A stretch of 64,000 nucleotides of DNA from Hyphodiscus hymeniophilus (GCA_016508695.1 VNKQ01000005.1:2294001-2358000); one strand, 5' to 3'; counted from the stretch's first letter, positions 33,156-46,500 are shown. Numbers and translations: made by a program. The notes: a model not told the origin generated them from the letters alone.

Positions 33156-34876
33156 TTCGTGGGGGGGGAATAGTTGAAGTGGGATGCAGCGTTAACGGCC
33201 ACAGGATCAGATTGGAAAGATCATGCAAGGCAAGAAGAAAAGTGTTGCACAAGAGAACTTCGCAGTATGATTGAAGTGTGAAGAAGTGAGCGAGATCTTT
33301 GATCTAGCAAGCCGGAGAGGTCATGTAGAAATTTATTGCTTACCCTATCCCACTTTGCCTTTGAGCTTTGAACAAGGTGTCTTCTATTGATGCTTCTGCA
33401 CTGCTGATTGGCTTGCAGCCTCTGCTAAGGGGCGAGGTTGCAGAAATGTGCTTGTTTATGTAATCAGTTGGCTAGTCAAGTGGTGCACTATGGCTTCTTC
33501 TAGAATTAAGACAGATTCGGCTTTATATGGTATGAAATCACTTTCAAAGGTCTTTGGATATTTGTATCAAATATCAGAACTTGCACACTTCTGAGCCATA
33601 CAGCAGTTTGATCCGTTCGCTAGGGTCTAGTTCTCCGGAATAACCTCTGTCTAAGGTATATTGTTCCCACCAGCCAACCAGAAACAGACTCAGATCAGCC
33701 AAAAGTAAGAACCTTGAATGCTTATTTCCCCCATGGTGCCCGACCTGGTGGACTGGGACTCACAGATCCCGAACAGTCGGAGTAGCCGTACCAGAGCGCC
33801 ACTCATATGGAGACAAAGGGTCTCCTCGGTGATACTGTAGTGGCCCCTACAAACAAAGTCACGTTCTCGTTCTACCCAGTACGACAACTTCATAGTCTCT
33901 CACTTTCGCTCCGAGCACTTCTCAACGTTCATGGGTATTAGGAATGGTGTTCTTCGCATTGTTTTGACTTCTCCACTACTTCAAAAGCGCAAATGACTTG
34001 AGAGCGCTCCGAAAACGTTTGGACTGGATCAAAGTCATCACATGATATCCTCCAGGCTCCAGTGGAGATATTCTCATGCCGGTGTCACGGCACTCGTAGC
34101 CAACTGGAGGGCAAGGAGCGATGGCAAGAAGCACCGTCTCTTCCGTGACCTTCGTTGCACACGAAAACCCGAGTGTTCTGTCAAGACTGTCATCCAGCGT
34201 TGGGCACATCAGACATCACATGTACATCATTGGTTGGTGGCATCGTGTCTCTGCCAACACAGCACAACACATGCTACCAATATGATTAAATCCTAGCGAA
34301 CCACGAGGCAGGTTTGATAAGGACCACTCAACTTCTGAGCATGAGGATCTGCTGGGGGATGGTGTGATATTGGTGACTAGGTCTTCAAGCAAATGAGGTG
34401 ACATGTACACGACTTCTAGGGACCTTGTATCAAAACAGTAGAGTCTATCTCCACGAGTACATACTACTTGAAGCCTCAATGGTGGGCCCGTTGATGAAGG
34501 CTATCGTGGCTGGTGGACACTACAACACATTGTGAAATGCAAATAGAGTAGCCATAGCTTTGAAATCATATCTCAAGTGAATGTCAATAGACGAAAGCGA
34601 CAACTGTATAAGTAATCCGTAGCATATTCCCTCTGCTATACTCTCTCAACTCACTCTTGCTGTATTTGTTGAGATGAGCTCAATTGGCTCCGCTCGCTTA
34701 TGATCGAAGAAAGCGCCAGTCACAATTTCGACCCCATAAGTCAAGTCGAGCCCGCCGATACAACAACCACCTGCACGAGACCTTCTAACACTTTGACAAC
34801 AACGTTGCTCATCAACTCGATATCCGTCTCCATCCACACTCTTCGTCTCCAAAACCCATCCGAATAAACCGCGAGA
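33156..34876. other. Divergent intergenic region, 1.7 kb
   Basis: Promoters of the SERCA gene (minus) and the 14-3-3 gene (plus). The region before 34877 is pyrimidine-rich. Several short open frames, none with coding character or recognisable family. No repeats seen. Confidence 0.5.
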
Positions 34877-36127
34877 ATGACTACTGAGGTAAGTCTGCCT
34901 GCCTCCACACCACGTCACCTCTCTCCGTGTTGATGGACCCCCTCCTACCGTTTGAACAACGCTTATCACCCGCGTCGTCAACACCACGTCTCCTTCTTGT
35001 AATAACTATCGAGAGCACTGCTAACTTCTGTCTTCCCCGGTAGCGTGAAAGGTACAATCAAACCAAGCCTCCGCGACTCACGCGCCCATTGGCTCACTAT
35101 GCTAACCTTCGCGCAGCAAGACTTTCCTGGCCCGGCTCTGCGAGCAGGCTGAGCGTTACGATGAGATGGTTACGTACATGAAGGAGGTTGCCAAGGTACG
35201 CGATGCGCAGGACATGCCTGATTCTGATGACACTGGTCTCGAGAAAGTTCACAGCTGACGAGATGTTCTGCAGTTGGGCGGAGAGCTTACCGTGGATGAG
35301 CGAAACCTTCTATCCGTTGCCTACAAAAATGTTGTCGGTACCAGACGTGCTTCATGGCGCATCATCTCCTCGATCGAGCAGAAAGAGGAGTCCAAAGGTA
35401 CCGACAAGCATGTTGAGACTATCCGAGGATACCGCCAGAAGATTGAGACCGAGCTCGAGAAGGTCTGCCAGGATGTTCTTGATGTATTGGATGAGTCCTT
35501 GATCCCCAAGGCCGAGTCTGGAGAGTCCAAGGTCTTCTACCACAAGATGTACGTCTTATCGCTCATATTCTGTCTTCTTTCCCCATACATCAGTTTGCGC
35601 ATTCACTAATGCATCTATCGCAACACAGGAAGGGTGATTACCATCGTTACTTGGCTGAATTTGCTTCGGGCGAGAAGCGCAAGGTTGCTGCCACTGCCGC
35701 CCACGAGGCTTACAAGGTTTGCGTTCATCTCTAATTCGTTGTGGGTAGCGCTGACATGTATATTCTCCAGAACGCGACCGATGTTGCCCAAACCGAGCTT
35801 ACTCCAACCCACCCCATCCGACTCGGCCTGGCCCTCAACTTCTCTGTTTTCTACTACGAGATCTTGAACTCACCCGACCGTGCGTGTCATCTTGCCAAGC
35901 AAGCCTTCGATGATGCCATTGCTGAGCTCGACTCACTGTCCGAGGAATCCTACCGTGACAGCACACTCATCATGCAATTGCTCCGAGACAACCTCACCCT
36001 CTGGACCTCTTCGGATAGTGGAGAGCCGGAGGCTGCTGCTGCTGAGGCACCTAAGGAGACCGAGAAGACTGAGGAGGTTAAGGCAGAAGAGCCAAAGACG
36101 GAAGCTGCGCCTGCGACTGAATCTTAG
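34877..36127 (+). CDS. 14-3-3 protein
   Basis: Dimeric phosphoserine/phosphothreonine-binding adaptor of signalling, cytosolic and nuclear. Six exons: 34877..34888, 35044..35051, 35117..35195, 35274..35548, 35629..35716 and 35771..36127, 272 residues. The first two exons are 12 and 8 nt and give MTTERES. Then ARLCEQAERYDEMVTYMKEV, LSVAYKNVVGTRRASWRII (basic groove residues), YHRYLAEFASG, and PIRLGLALNFSVFYYEIL with DSTLIMQLLRDNLTLW are signature blocks. The Lys, Arg-Arg and Tyr groove residues that hold the phosphate are present. The acidic Glu/Ala tail (about 36020-36127) is typical. Fungi usually have two 14-3-3 genes; which one this is cannot be decided here. Confidence 0.95.
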
Positions 36128-36856
36128 ATCTCTCTCACCCAATTATCCAATCCTCGTCTCGTTTTCATATGGCTTCTCGATCTTGCTGGAGTGGTTGCTA
36201 TGCCAGGCTGGGTGATCGCAGCGTGGGTAGGGGAGGGAGTTGATATGAAAAGCAGAACGAGTGCGACCTTGCGAATTCGGGCTATTTGCGAATACACCAT
36301 CCTGCGTCTTTTGATGATCATGTTTTCCTTTCTGGCTTCGATGTTTCTTTCCTGCGGTTTTCTTACGATCATTGGCGAACCGATGGAGCCTTCAATAAGC
36401 TACTGAAGTGGGCGTCATTGATACTTGGGATGCATTTCACACAAAGAGCCTCAACGGCATGTGCTTCATAGGGAGATGGCTTTGTCAAAGGGTACTCTTG
36501 AGTCTCTCTATTTGCGATGCAGTTTGTTGCGCTATGGTGGATGTTTCTGATACCAACTATCCGACGGAACTCTGACATCCCACTTACATTATCATAGCTC
36601 ATAGCCCCTTGCCTTTTGCGCTCCTGCACCTAAGGGTCTAAATGCACTCCACTACATATGTCTCAAATTGCTGATATTCCTGTAAAGTTTATTAGCCTTA
36701 GTTTTCGGATATGCTTGGTTCGGTGTACCAATTCTTAGCCTTGGCGTTGTTTCGATCCAATGCCTTTCGGTTTTGCTGGGTGCATAGCTCGACTTTGCCT
36801 CCTCTTAAAAATTCAGAGCCCCAATGTACAGCTAGTCATCTTCCTTGAGCAAATCC
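36128..36856. other. Convergent intergenic region
   Basis: About 730 bp of probable 3' flanks. Nothing recognised. Confidence 0.5.
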
Positions 36857-37453
36857 TCAAGCTGTCGCCTGCTGCACGCCCTTAACCTCATCCGCAACCT
36901 TCTTTTCCCCCTCCCCACACCCTCTATTCAGCAACTGCTCCGCCCTATCCAATCTCCCGCCCTCACTAACTCCTAAACTCCCAAAATACAGACTCTCCCC
37001 CGCACCCTCTTCCCAATGCTCCAGCGGCCTCTCTCCAGGTCTGTCCCCATCATACATACTAGTCCTGAGGAGCTCCCCATGCACCAATCCCTCACTGAAC
37101 GCACCCGTCCCACTCCTCCTCCTCAGCACCTTGCTCTTCACCTTACTTAACCTCCCCTCCCTCACAGGCACCATGCAATTCGGATCCATCGCGGGCTCCG
37201 CATGCGAGTTTGTATTCGAGTTCGAGGTCGAGTTGGACGACGAGGCCGACGACCTCGTGCTCGGCGGCGTCTTCCCACAGCACACGATCACCTCGTCCCT
37301 CCACGTCTCGATGCGCGAGGAGTCGGAGCGCCGCACTGGCGCCGGCTGGCTCTCGCTGCTGCGCTGTAGGTTGTTGCGCGACAGCATGGTGGTGCTGCTC
37401 GTGTGCGTGCCGCGCATCGTGTTCCGGAGCGTGTGCTGCAGTGGCAATGGCAT
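36857..37453 (-). CDS. Small hypothetical protein, Ser/Arg-rich
   Basis: Single-exon frame of 198 residues; I do not recognise it. It starts MPLPLQHTLRNTMRGTHTS and has a Ser-rich segment with PPSTRSSASSSNSTSNSNTN and a cluster MDPNCMVPVREG. A basic stretch, LSKVKSKVLRRRSGTGAF, could be a nuclear signal. The C-terminal half is acidic with GERPLEHWEEGAGESLYFG and LDRAEQLLNRGCGEGEKK, both with a constrained look. The plus strand is strongly pyrimidine-rich here. Codon use is high in G/C third positions, which supports a real gene. No signal peptide or membrane segment. Alternative starts at later Met codons are possible. Confidence 0.5.
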   Translation of the reverse strand: MPLPLQHTLRNTMRGTHTSSTTMLSRNNLQRSSESQPAPVRRSDSSRIETWRDEVIVCCGKTPPSTRSSASSSNSTSNSNTNSHAEPAMDPNCMVPVREGRLSKVKSKVLRRRSGTGAFSEGLVHGELLRTSMYDGDRPGERPLEHWEEGAGESLYFGSLGVSEGGRLDRAEQLLNRGCGEGEKKVADEVKGVQQATA

Positions 37454-39767
37454 CTGAAGAGAAATTTTTTTTCTTTCTTCCCGAGGGGAGGGAACTGCGA
37501 GGGGACTGACTGCGTTGAGGCCTTTTGAGTGGTTTCTTGGCTGGAACGGGCGTGGGGTTGGGTTGGTTCGGCTGGGTCGGTTGGGGGGGGCGTTTCGTCG
37601 GTGTTTGAGTGCGCGAGGGCCCGATGGGTGGGCTGGGATTGGCTGGGGTGGTTGGTCAGACGTTTGGAGATTGATTGACTACGTCTTCTGCGAGGTTGGA
37701 GATGCGATTGATGGGCTGGCGAGTATGTATGTTTTGCAGTGTGTCCGCGAGGAGAACAGGAGAGGGAGAAACAGGACAAAAGACGAATGAGGAAGGAGGG
37801 GTTCGAGGGAGAGGCTGGTTAAAGGTAAAGCCGAATGACGACCGGGCTGATTTATGAAGTTCAGGCTACCCAGATCGTCGACGAGCCGACTTCCGCCTTC
37901 CGTCTGGACGTGACGACTGGAGATGATGGGTGGTGTGGTGTGCGGGTGTGGTGCTACTAGATCAGCGGCCCTAGAGTACGTGATGCTTTCTCCTTCGTCT
38001 GACCACCGTCTCTGTCATCGGTCCCAACTCCCTACCAGATTCTCAGGCGGGGCTTGGGATCTTTATGGAATTTCAGTTGGTCTTGTTTTGGCTGGACATT
38101 CATGGGGGTTCAGGCTTAGGAGCGCGTGCACGGTAGATCAGTTCATGAAGGCGCATTTGTAGAACTCTATCTGCTTGACGGCTGCAAGAAATTTTTGAAG
38201 GGAAGAGGTGCGAAGGGTTGGACTTCGCTTTCCTATGGGATGCGGGAGTATGGCTCTTATGTTGGGGAGGTAATATGAAGTATCTTGGAATAAGAATGAG
38301 AAGCATTGCAGCCCTCCAAATTGCGAACTGGTTCATGCGTCCATCATATGGCAACTATGACAAACAACAAAAACTCAAGCCAGCAGACCAACCAGACTTT
38401 GATGCGTCTGTATTCATGGCCTTCACTTCCTTTCATTCTACTTTCACATTCCTCACTTCGGAGCGTCCTCCGATAAGCCCTGACTCCTCCACAATTCGTT
38501 TCACTGATGGCAATGGCAAAACCGTATGAGCTGCTCCAAGTACTGCACCACCATCAGAATCTCATTTCTTCCATATGGTCTTGGGCATGGAGTGGATAGA
38601 TGTCGTGAGAGTCGAAGCCCTTGCTTAGAAGTGGCTCTCGAACTCTCCTCGGAGTCCTGGGCGGTGTATATGTCTGGTGATTTCCCATGCTCTGTATGGA
38701 TTATGGGTGAGCAATCTATCATCTACCCGAATATTTTCAACTCTGTGCAGTGTGAGCTTCCTCTGAGCCTCTCAAACTATTGCTCCTACTAAATCATACA
38801 TTTCGACAAATATATGCTAGTTGCCTGAAGACTGCGAGGCTTCTTCTCCTGTCCATTGTAAAGTTTGGAACAAACAACGGCATCGCTTTTCTCTGCTAGA
38901 GAAACGACCTGTACTTGATGCTGAAAGCGCTCGGTCATGGTCAAGTACAATTGTAATTACTGCTTGACAAGTTCCCATTGGCCCAGTATTCCAAACTCTG
39001 GGAGAATTCTTCCGATATACCAAGACTACCCCAAGGCGTCTGAAGCAATGCGCGGGATAATATGGCCTCTCTAGGAAAATGGGCTCATACAATCTCAGAA
39101 GGCAAGATGGGTTGCCGTTTCAGGCCTTTCCCAGGGTCTTTTAGAATAAACTCGATGAAAGTCGAGAGTGTGCTTCCCAAAGTCATCCTGTGCCTTCAAC
39201 GACACCAACATACATTGCCGGTTTGTATTCTGGACCAAGGAGATCGAAAGCATAGAATGCACTTGCAGCATCTAATTATTTTCAGTCTCGACAGCCGAAT
39301 CTCAATGATCTCTATCAATCGCATCACAGAAGGAAGTTCGTCGGCTAAATAAACGGCAGAACCAATTGGGCTTGATGTATTGAAGGCTTCAGAAATTGTC
39401 ATTTGAGATCAGGCTCCAAAGGAGCATTCATTCTCTTCCTATAATGTGATACTGTGTATCGTTCATCACCAGCCTATGATGAGAAAGGAAAGAGAAGCTC
39501 GCCGGAAAGTTTTTGCTGGTCCAAGAGCTTGTCGCTTACCTTGCCTAAAGCGGTTGGATAGGTTTTCCAAAAAGCCAAGGCTGATCGATCCTACCAGCCC
39601 TCGGCCCCATCCTCCCTTCCACCAGGTCCTCATCCACCAACATATCTCGCTCGAACATTCACCACGAACAGAATTCCTCACTTCCAGCATCACTAAATCT
39701 ACTGTGGCCAAATCAAGGACAGCAGCACGCCATTGTGCGTAATCACAGCCGATCTACTGTCGCGAAT
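37454..39767. other. Divergent intergenic region, 2.3 kb
   Basis: Between the small hypothetical gene (minus) and PRP39 (plus). The first 350 bp are G-rich on the plus strand, including the possible G-quadruplex. The rest has only short open frames; I found no coding character, repeat or element remnant. Confidence 0.5.
37554..37590 (+). repeat. G-rich tract, possible G-quadruplex
   Basis: The plus strand carries four G runs of three or more (GGGG at 37554, GGG at 37560, GGG at 37574, G8 at 37583) within 37 bp, with loops of about 2, 11 and 6 nt. The run lies about 100-140 bp upstream of the 37453 start codon. Folding is a prediction only. Confidence 0.45.
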
Positions 39768-42045
39768 ATGAGCGACTTCAATTTCGGAGGGACTGACGAG
39801 GAATCTGCGGAGATTAAGAAGCTCAACGCTGAAGTTGTATGTCGAGCGCGCGCCTGAGGATTGCCGTTTGTTCATTTGCTAACTTTGTTTGTCCTCAGCT
39901 CGAAGACCCTGACAATTTCGAGAATTGGGAGAAGCTTGTTCGCGCCGCCGAGACTCTCGAAGGAGGCTTAAATCGCAACTCAAGCCCCCAAGCAATTGCG
40001 ACCACTCGAGACTCCTACGACCGCTTCCTCGCAAAGTTCCCGCTTCTTTTTGGATACTGGAAGAAATATGCCGATCTCGAGTTCTCTATCGCTGGGACAG
40101 AGGCTGCCGAGATGGTAAGGCTAGATCTCCGTGCGGCGCAGGACCCTGCTGATAATCACCAGGTATTTGAACGTGGCGTCGCCAGCATCACGACATCGGT
40201 AGACCTATGGACGGATTATTGTTCCTTCAAAGTCGAAACAAGCCATGATCCCGACGTGATCAGAGAGTAAGTATACTGGAACCTTTCCTTCCCATAACAC
40301 AGGCTTCTCAGTCGATGCGATCACCAGAGCCGTATGGGCTGCGTTTAGAGAATCACTGGCTCGTAGACGGTGAGAACTGCCAAAAAGTTGCTCCCTGTCA
40401 AGACTCTTCTCACCCACATGATCAGGAAATCTCCTTTGCTTATCACACGTTCGCTTTTACATCGTACCACTCTGCACTGTTTGGACATCTATTTGGAACT
40501 GTTGGATTTTGAGGATTTTTAAACCGAGCACATTGCCCTTCCCGTATTTTTACTCCTGTCACCCATCTCTCCCGCTCTCTTCTTTAGAGCTTAACTAACC
40601 GACCATGATAGACTGTTCGAGCGTGGCGCATCATCTGTTGGGTTGGACTTCCTCGCGCATCCGTTCTGGGACAAGTACATCGAATTTGAAGACCGACTGG
40701 AACTCCAGGATAGAATCTTTGCCATCTTGAGCCGAGTTGTGAAGATCCCCATGCACCAGTACGCCCGTTATTTCGAGAAATTTCGCCAAATAGCCCACAC
40801 TCGACCTCTCGCCGAATTACTCCCTTCCGATAAGCTTGAACAATTCCGTGGTGAGGTCTACCATGAGAATGACGCTTTCCAATCTGGACCTAAGGGAGAA
40901 CTGGAAATCGAGAGAGAGGTCCGAACCAAGATCGACAATTTCCACCTCGAAACCTTTACACGCACACAAGCCGAGACTACCAAACGATGGACATACGAGT
41001 CTGAAGTCAAGCGCCCATACTTCCATGTCACCGAGCTTGATTACGCACAGCTGGCCAACTGGAGGAAATACTTGGACTTTGAGGAGGCGGAGGGTGACTA
41101 TGGCAGGACTGTATTCTTGTATGAGAGATGCTTAGTCACCTGTGCTTTCTACGACGAGTTTTGGTTCCGATATGCTCGTTGGATGTCTGCCAAGGATGGA
41201 AAGCAAGAAGAGGTCCGAAACATCTACCAGCGTGCAAGTACACTCTATGCACCGATCTCCAGACCAGGCGTGAGGCTACAATACGCCTACTTCGAAGAGA
41301 TGTCGGATCGTGTTGATGTTGCTCGTGACATTCACCAAGCGATCCTGGATCGCATGCCTGGCCACGTGGAGACTGTCGTATCATGGGCAAATCTTGAACG
41401 GCGCCAAAGTGGATTGGAAGCTGCCATTGAGATTTACAAGGCTCAAATCGATACCCCAATTGTCGATCTCTTTGCGAAGGCTGCATTTGTTACCGAATGG
41501 GCAGTCCTATTGTGGAAGATCCAGGGATCTGTCGACGAAGCTCGTCAGGTGTTCCAAAAGAATCAGCAATGGTATCTGCAAAGTCGCCATTTCTGGGCTA
41601 AGTACCTGGAGTTCGAATTGGCACAACCGACAAGCGCTGCAACGGAGGCAGATCACTACAAAAGAATCAAGCAGATCTTTGACGATATAATCCAGAAGAG
41701 TAGCATGAATTTATCAACGAAGAAGGACCTCACGGATTATTACTTGGTTTACCTTCAGGAACGTTGTACTAAGGAAGCCATGAAGGAATTCCTACAAATC
41801 GACCGCGAGCTTAATGGGTAAGTCACTTTGCTCGATTGATAAACCATTAGCTGACATTCTACAGTCCGGTGTCAGTACAATCGGCAAGCATTAAGGGTGA
41901 TGTGGGCAAAGGTCTCGAGAACGGGCATGGACCTGGGGAAGTTGATGAAGCGACCTTACGGAAGGGCGAAGCCCACTACAGCACTTACTTCCAAGACCAC
42001 GCCGAGTTGCCAGCTACTGCACAAGGTCTCGCCGCGTTTCTTTGA
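39768..42045 (+). CDS. PRP39: Prp39, U1 snRNP splicing factor
   Basis: U1 snRNP-associated protein needed for 5' splice-site recognition. Five exons, 39768..39836, 39899..40114, 40163..40266, 40612..41817 and 41865..42045, give 591 residues. The protein is built from HAT (half-a-TPR) repeats with paired aromatic residues, for example ENWEKLVRAAE, GYWKKYADLEFS, DLWTDYCSFK, FWDKYIEFEDR, YARYFEKFRQ, NWRKYLDFEEAEGD, FWFRYARWM, SWANLERRQSG and FWAKYLEFELAQP. LFERGASSVGLDFLAHPFWD directly after the third intron matches Prp39. That intron is long for this genome (345 nt). The last exon adds an acidic tail that is less conserved. Confidence 0.93.
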
Positions 42046-42479
42046 TTTTTCATTGGTTCTATTCCAGGTTTCTTTGTAGGGTTAGCTATTATGACCCTTC
42101 CGGGAGCTGCAGATGGATAGCGTTGCATGTAAAATAGGATTCCGGGCTGGGCAACCTTCGATTTGCAATTTGTCTTTGTACTGTGCGGTGGTTGGATTCT
42201 TCCACACGACTGGGAGGAGATAATGCTTTCCATGGCTGTGAATTGCCTGATCTCACAATGAGCAAACCAACCTGCCGATATTCTCTGAGCCATTAGACTG
42301 TGATGTGAAAACAGTGTCTCCAGTCAATTCCGACAGCTTTTCTAGAATAAACAACCATAAATCACCAATCGACTTCCTCTTTTTCTCTTTCTCTCTCCTC
42401 TCTCCTCTCTCCTCTCGCCGTCACTCCATCTCACATCAGCGCACTGTTCCATCAGCTGTCAGCGGGAAGGAATGTCCCT

Positions 42480-42507
42480 CCCTTCTCCCTTCTCCCTTCT
42501 CCCTTCT
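42480..42507. repeat. Tandem repeat, 4 copies of CCCTTCT
   Basis: Four perfect copies of a 7-bp pyrimidine unit, inside a longer CT-rich tract. Confidence 0.85.
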
Positions 42508-42699
42508 GGACTTGTACTTACACACAAACATCAGAGAAGGGAGTTGCCAAGGGGGGGCTGAATAGCAGAGATAGATGTGAGCAGAGTCGTGTTTGAGTGC
42601 TTGCCTCTCTCTCTGCGTGCTTGGGGTTTTTTGCGTGCTTAGGGTCGGGGTTGTTGGTCGACAGATAGGGATATGATTGATGGCAGGTAGGTACTTATG

Positions 42700-42723
42700 A
42701 GGTAGGTAGGTAGGTAGGTAGGG
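42700..42723. repeat. Microsatellite, about 5-6 copies of GGTA
   Basis: Uninterrupted AGGT/GGTA repeat, preceded by the partial copy CAGGTAGGTA at 42684-42693. Confidence 0.85.
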
Positions 42724-43567
42724 GAGGGCGAGGTGAGGGGCGGAGAGGGTAGGGAGGACTGGGCTGGTCTTGGTCTTGGTCTCGACTCTCGAATCGAGGT
42801 GATATGTGGATGTTCGGGGATGCATAGCTGCTCTGCTATGGGCTTGAAGCTTATCTTGCAGAAGAGGGGAGATGTGGGAGTTCGGGCCTCAGCGTGAAGG
42901 AGCTTGGTCGGCTTGCTTGCTTTGTACCAGCGCCGATTTGATCTGTAGTCAGTTGGGAGAGCCTAGGCAGCAATGTGCGGCGGGGGGAAAGTACGGATAG
43001 AGGTGGATCAATCACTCGAGGATAGACGAGAGGAACGTAAATCTGGGGCTTCAATTTTCTTCATGTGCCACTCACATTCTCATCCATGGCTTGAACCGCG
43101 TGATATCCATCCCCATTCATAACATCCCGTCGCCCAAATGCTCAACTCCAGATAGCACAAAGCAGCCCAAGGTGGCGCCCGGGCATCGCTAGAAGCAAAA
43201 TGTACGCAGGCAAAGGAAGAAAAAAGGTAAAGCGACCTCGAAGGGTCTGGGTATAACCACCTGTCGAATTTGCATATGCATTTGCTGAGATGAGAAAATA
43301 ACCACGAAAAACCTGCGCCCTGCGACCGGAAGTAGTGGTCGTGATGCAAGAACGATATTGTTGTACAGCGTGTCGGTGGAAGGGGAAGGTCGAGAAGGTC
43401 ATTAAGATTATAGTAATTCGTGAAACGTCTATGGCTCCTGTCCAAAGTCGTCCAAGTCCCGTTCGTTCATGTAGACTGGTAGTCCACGAGCTATGTTCAT
43501 GTATCGTGATGGTTGATTACTCGAAGAATGACTCTTCATCAACAAGTCCTAATCTTGGTCAGAGGGT

Positions 43568-46500
43568 TCAGATGTTGGTATGGGGAGAAAACCTACGAGA
43601 ATCGTCTTTCAATTGGTTGTTGCTGGGCTTTCTCTGACCCAATCCAATACCCATGCCGAACATGCTACTCTCTCTTCGCTTGCTCTTAGCTCCCATTTGA
43701 CTTTGATTATCGCTGGGATATTGTCTATGTGCTGCATTTCCTCCATTGTATTGGTCGTAAGCGGGACCGGCAACTGTCTTTGCTCGGCTACCGTACTCAG
43801 GTCCAGCCATTGTGGGATAGTTTTGATTCTCGTATGAAGGCTGTAATGGAGTAAAGCCGGTGTCATAAGCTGCTGCATGCTGTTGCTGGTAATTCTGAGG
43901 AGCTGGGAAAGGACCTGGGAATGAAGCTGGGGGTCTGTTCTGGGGGAACGATTCTTGGTTATAGGACGGAGTGGGTAATTCCTGGAACATTTGTCGGCGT
44001 GGAGAGCGGATATCTTCTGGTGTCAACGGAGGGGCAGTCACAGTGACTTCGACTGGAGAATGCGCATCGGGCTCCTCGCCGAATATGCCATCGTACTGTT
44101 GTAGGAATAGAGCAAAGACCGGCGCAGGGATGTTCAAAGTCGGCGAAAATACGATGCCCACGTTCCTGACCGTCATCTTGTTGGTATCTGCGTGATTAAT
44201 GATGTTGATGAGGAAACCAGACAAGTAACGGAGGAGTGCGTTATTGACACGTGGTAATCGGTGAACCAAGCCATTCAAAGCGCTGATCTTCTCACTGACA
44301 TCATGCAATTCCGTGACTGCAAGGAATTCCAAATGGAGCTCTCTTGTCAGAATGGTCGTGGGCAACTCTCTCAAATACAACTTTAAGAGTGAAGCAACAG
44401 CGTGGATGTCGTAATACTGGTCATCTGTAACGAGGTTGACATCGCCTTCCGTGTTGAATCGTTCTCGGAGCTGCTTGATCACAACATTCGATCCGCTCAA
44501 TCTGAAGATGCCTTCCTCACCTGCAGCGTTCTTTGCATCCAGGTACTCGATACATCGATAGACGACTGCAGGCAACTCAATGTTGACATCGACCGGGTGA
44601 TTGAATCTCACAGCTTCACCAAGACTAGCCCCAAACGCAGGTCTGATGGGTCCATGCTGTTCATATGCCATTTGAGAAAGACTGCTTGTCGAATCACTTG
44701 CTCCTGGATCTTGCGATTCCGTCGAGACTCTAGGCTTCGAACCGAACCCGAAGAAGCTGCGTTTCTTCTGCTTGATCTTATCGTCTTGACCGCCTGGAGC
44801 CAACAACCCATGCTTGTTACCCCAAGCACCTGCATCTTGGATGACTTGAGCGTTCTTGGGCGCGGAAATGGATTTCATGGATTGGGACCCGGATATTTGA
44901 GACATTGGATCTCGCTCAAATCCATACGTTGGAGGCGAAGGAGTTCCAGAGTTCTTCGTCTTGACTCCGTGGGGAATGCTACCCTGCTTCGTTGTCTCAT
45001 AACTAATTCCACGCAAATCTTCACCAACTTCGGGAAGGGTCTGGCTTTTGGGTACTCCATACATCTTCTTCTTTGACACACCATTAATTTGAGATGAGCT
45101 GCCAGATCCGGTTCTGCCATGTTCGCTTTTCGATGGTTGCTGTTCTTCGTCTTCTTCATCCTTGTAATCTACGTACTGAAGTAGAGCTTCGACCCACTCA
45201 TCACGCTCTTTGTCACTTTCCGCACACAAAACGTGCCGAACGAGACTTGAAGAATCCTTTCTTTTAGGCTCCAGAATCAAAAAAGCATGACGATACTGAT
45301 TGTCGGGGTCATCCGCGTCACTTCGTGATGGGGAGTGGTTGTCTGATTGCTGCTGCTGCTTTCCAATCTGGGCATTTTGCAGCTTGATTGCTCCCAGGTG
45401 AGGCCCTCCTGGAGATTCGTAATACTTGAATACTGGGCCATCCAGAACGAAGAATCGAGCTTTCCACCCTCCAAAGTTCTTGCCTCTCTTAGTGAGATAT
45501 CCGTTCTTTAGCGGTCTTCCACCTGGTCCAGTCTTGACGGGGCTTTCGATCGAATCGCCGCTAGCTGTCATGTCCTCAGCATTCGGTTGCATTGCGTTAT
45601 TTGATAGGTATCTGCAAATCTCCAAAGCTGAGGCTTCATCCATTTGCGTGTCTAGGACCTCGTCAAGATACTTGTCCAATGCCACCCGTCTTGCATCCAC
45701 CTTAGCCGGCGCATGCCCGCTGAACAGTGATCTATCCGGCGTTTTGGCAGTAAACAAAGGCGACTGCTTCAAGACTTGGTCCAACTGCGCGAGTGATGCA
45801 GAATCTTTCTCTACTCTCCAAAGCTCTGTTCCACTAGATCTGGCAAAGACAGCCAACGTGAAGACTGGATCTTCTTCGAAATTCTTCGGGAACATCAGAC
45901 TGGCCCTTGAAGGTCTTAGACGAGAGGAAGCAACTTTTACATCTATAGAAGGGAGAGCATTGGGCGGTAGAAGCAAGTCCGGGTACTCCTCGGTCACAAG
46001 GCCTTTGTATATCCCACTACGATCGAGAAGGCTGTTGTAGCTCGGTGGACTCTCCTCTTCCGGACTGGATGTCATATCACTGGCTTTTCTGGCGATTAGC
46101 GGCTTTGGCGACGCAAGCTGCAGCGATTCCCCTTTCGATAAGCCTGGCGATGCAATTGACATGGGGGTATTGGGTGGCAGAGGAATTGGTTGTCTGGGAG
46201 CTCGAGGTGAAAGGGGTACTGCTCCAGGGAAAGCACCCATTCCACGGGGAGACATTGGAGGTGAGTTTAACGACGTGTGACTAGATGAGCCAGCGAGTCT
46301 AGGAGAGACCATCCCACGGTCAATAGGTCTTGGGCTAAGAGGAAGACCGGGGCTCATCAATGGAGGCGAGACCATCCCACTAGAAGCATCCGATGCACGT
46401 GAGGCACTGAGCATACCTGCCAAAGACCCTGCATTGGAATCCGGAGGGGATAAATGTCGTAGATGTGCATCTGGAGGTGCTATTGGGAATGTCCGCGGGC

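Larger units (their letters stand above)
42046..43567. other. Convergent intergenic region, 1.5 kb, with short repeats
   Basis: Between the stop codons of PRP39 and the RhoGAP gene. It holds a CT-rich block (42370-42520), a 7-bp repeat at 42480-42507 and a GGTA repeat at 42700-42723. No gene recognised. Confidence 0.55.

Noticed and set aside
37210..37509. Plus-strand frames opposite the 198-residue gene
   Set aside because: They are Ser/Arg/Cys repeats produced by the complement of a GC-rich coding region.
44402..46040. Long plus-strand frames (224 and 204 codons) opposite the RhoGAP gene
   Set aside because: They lie opposite the PX, PH and RhoGAP coding sequence and have no domain of their own.
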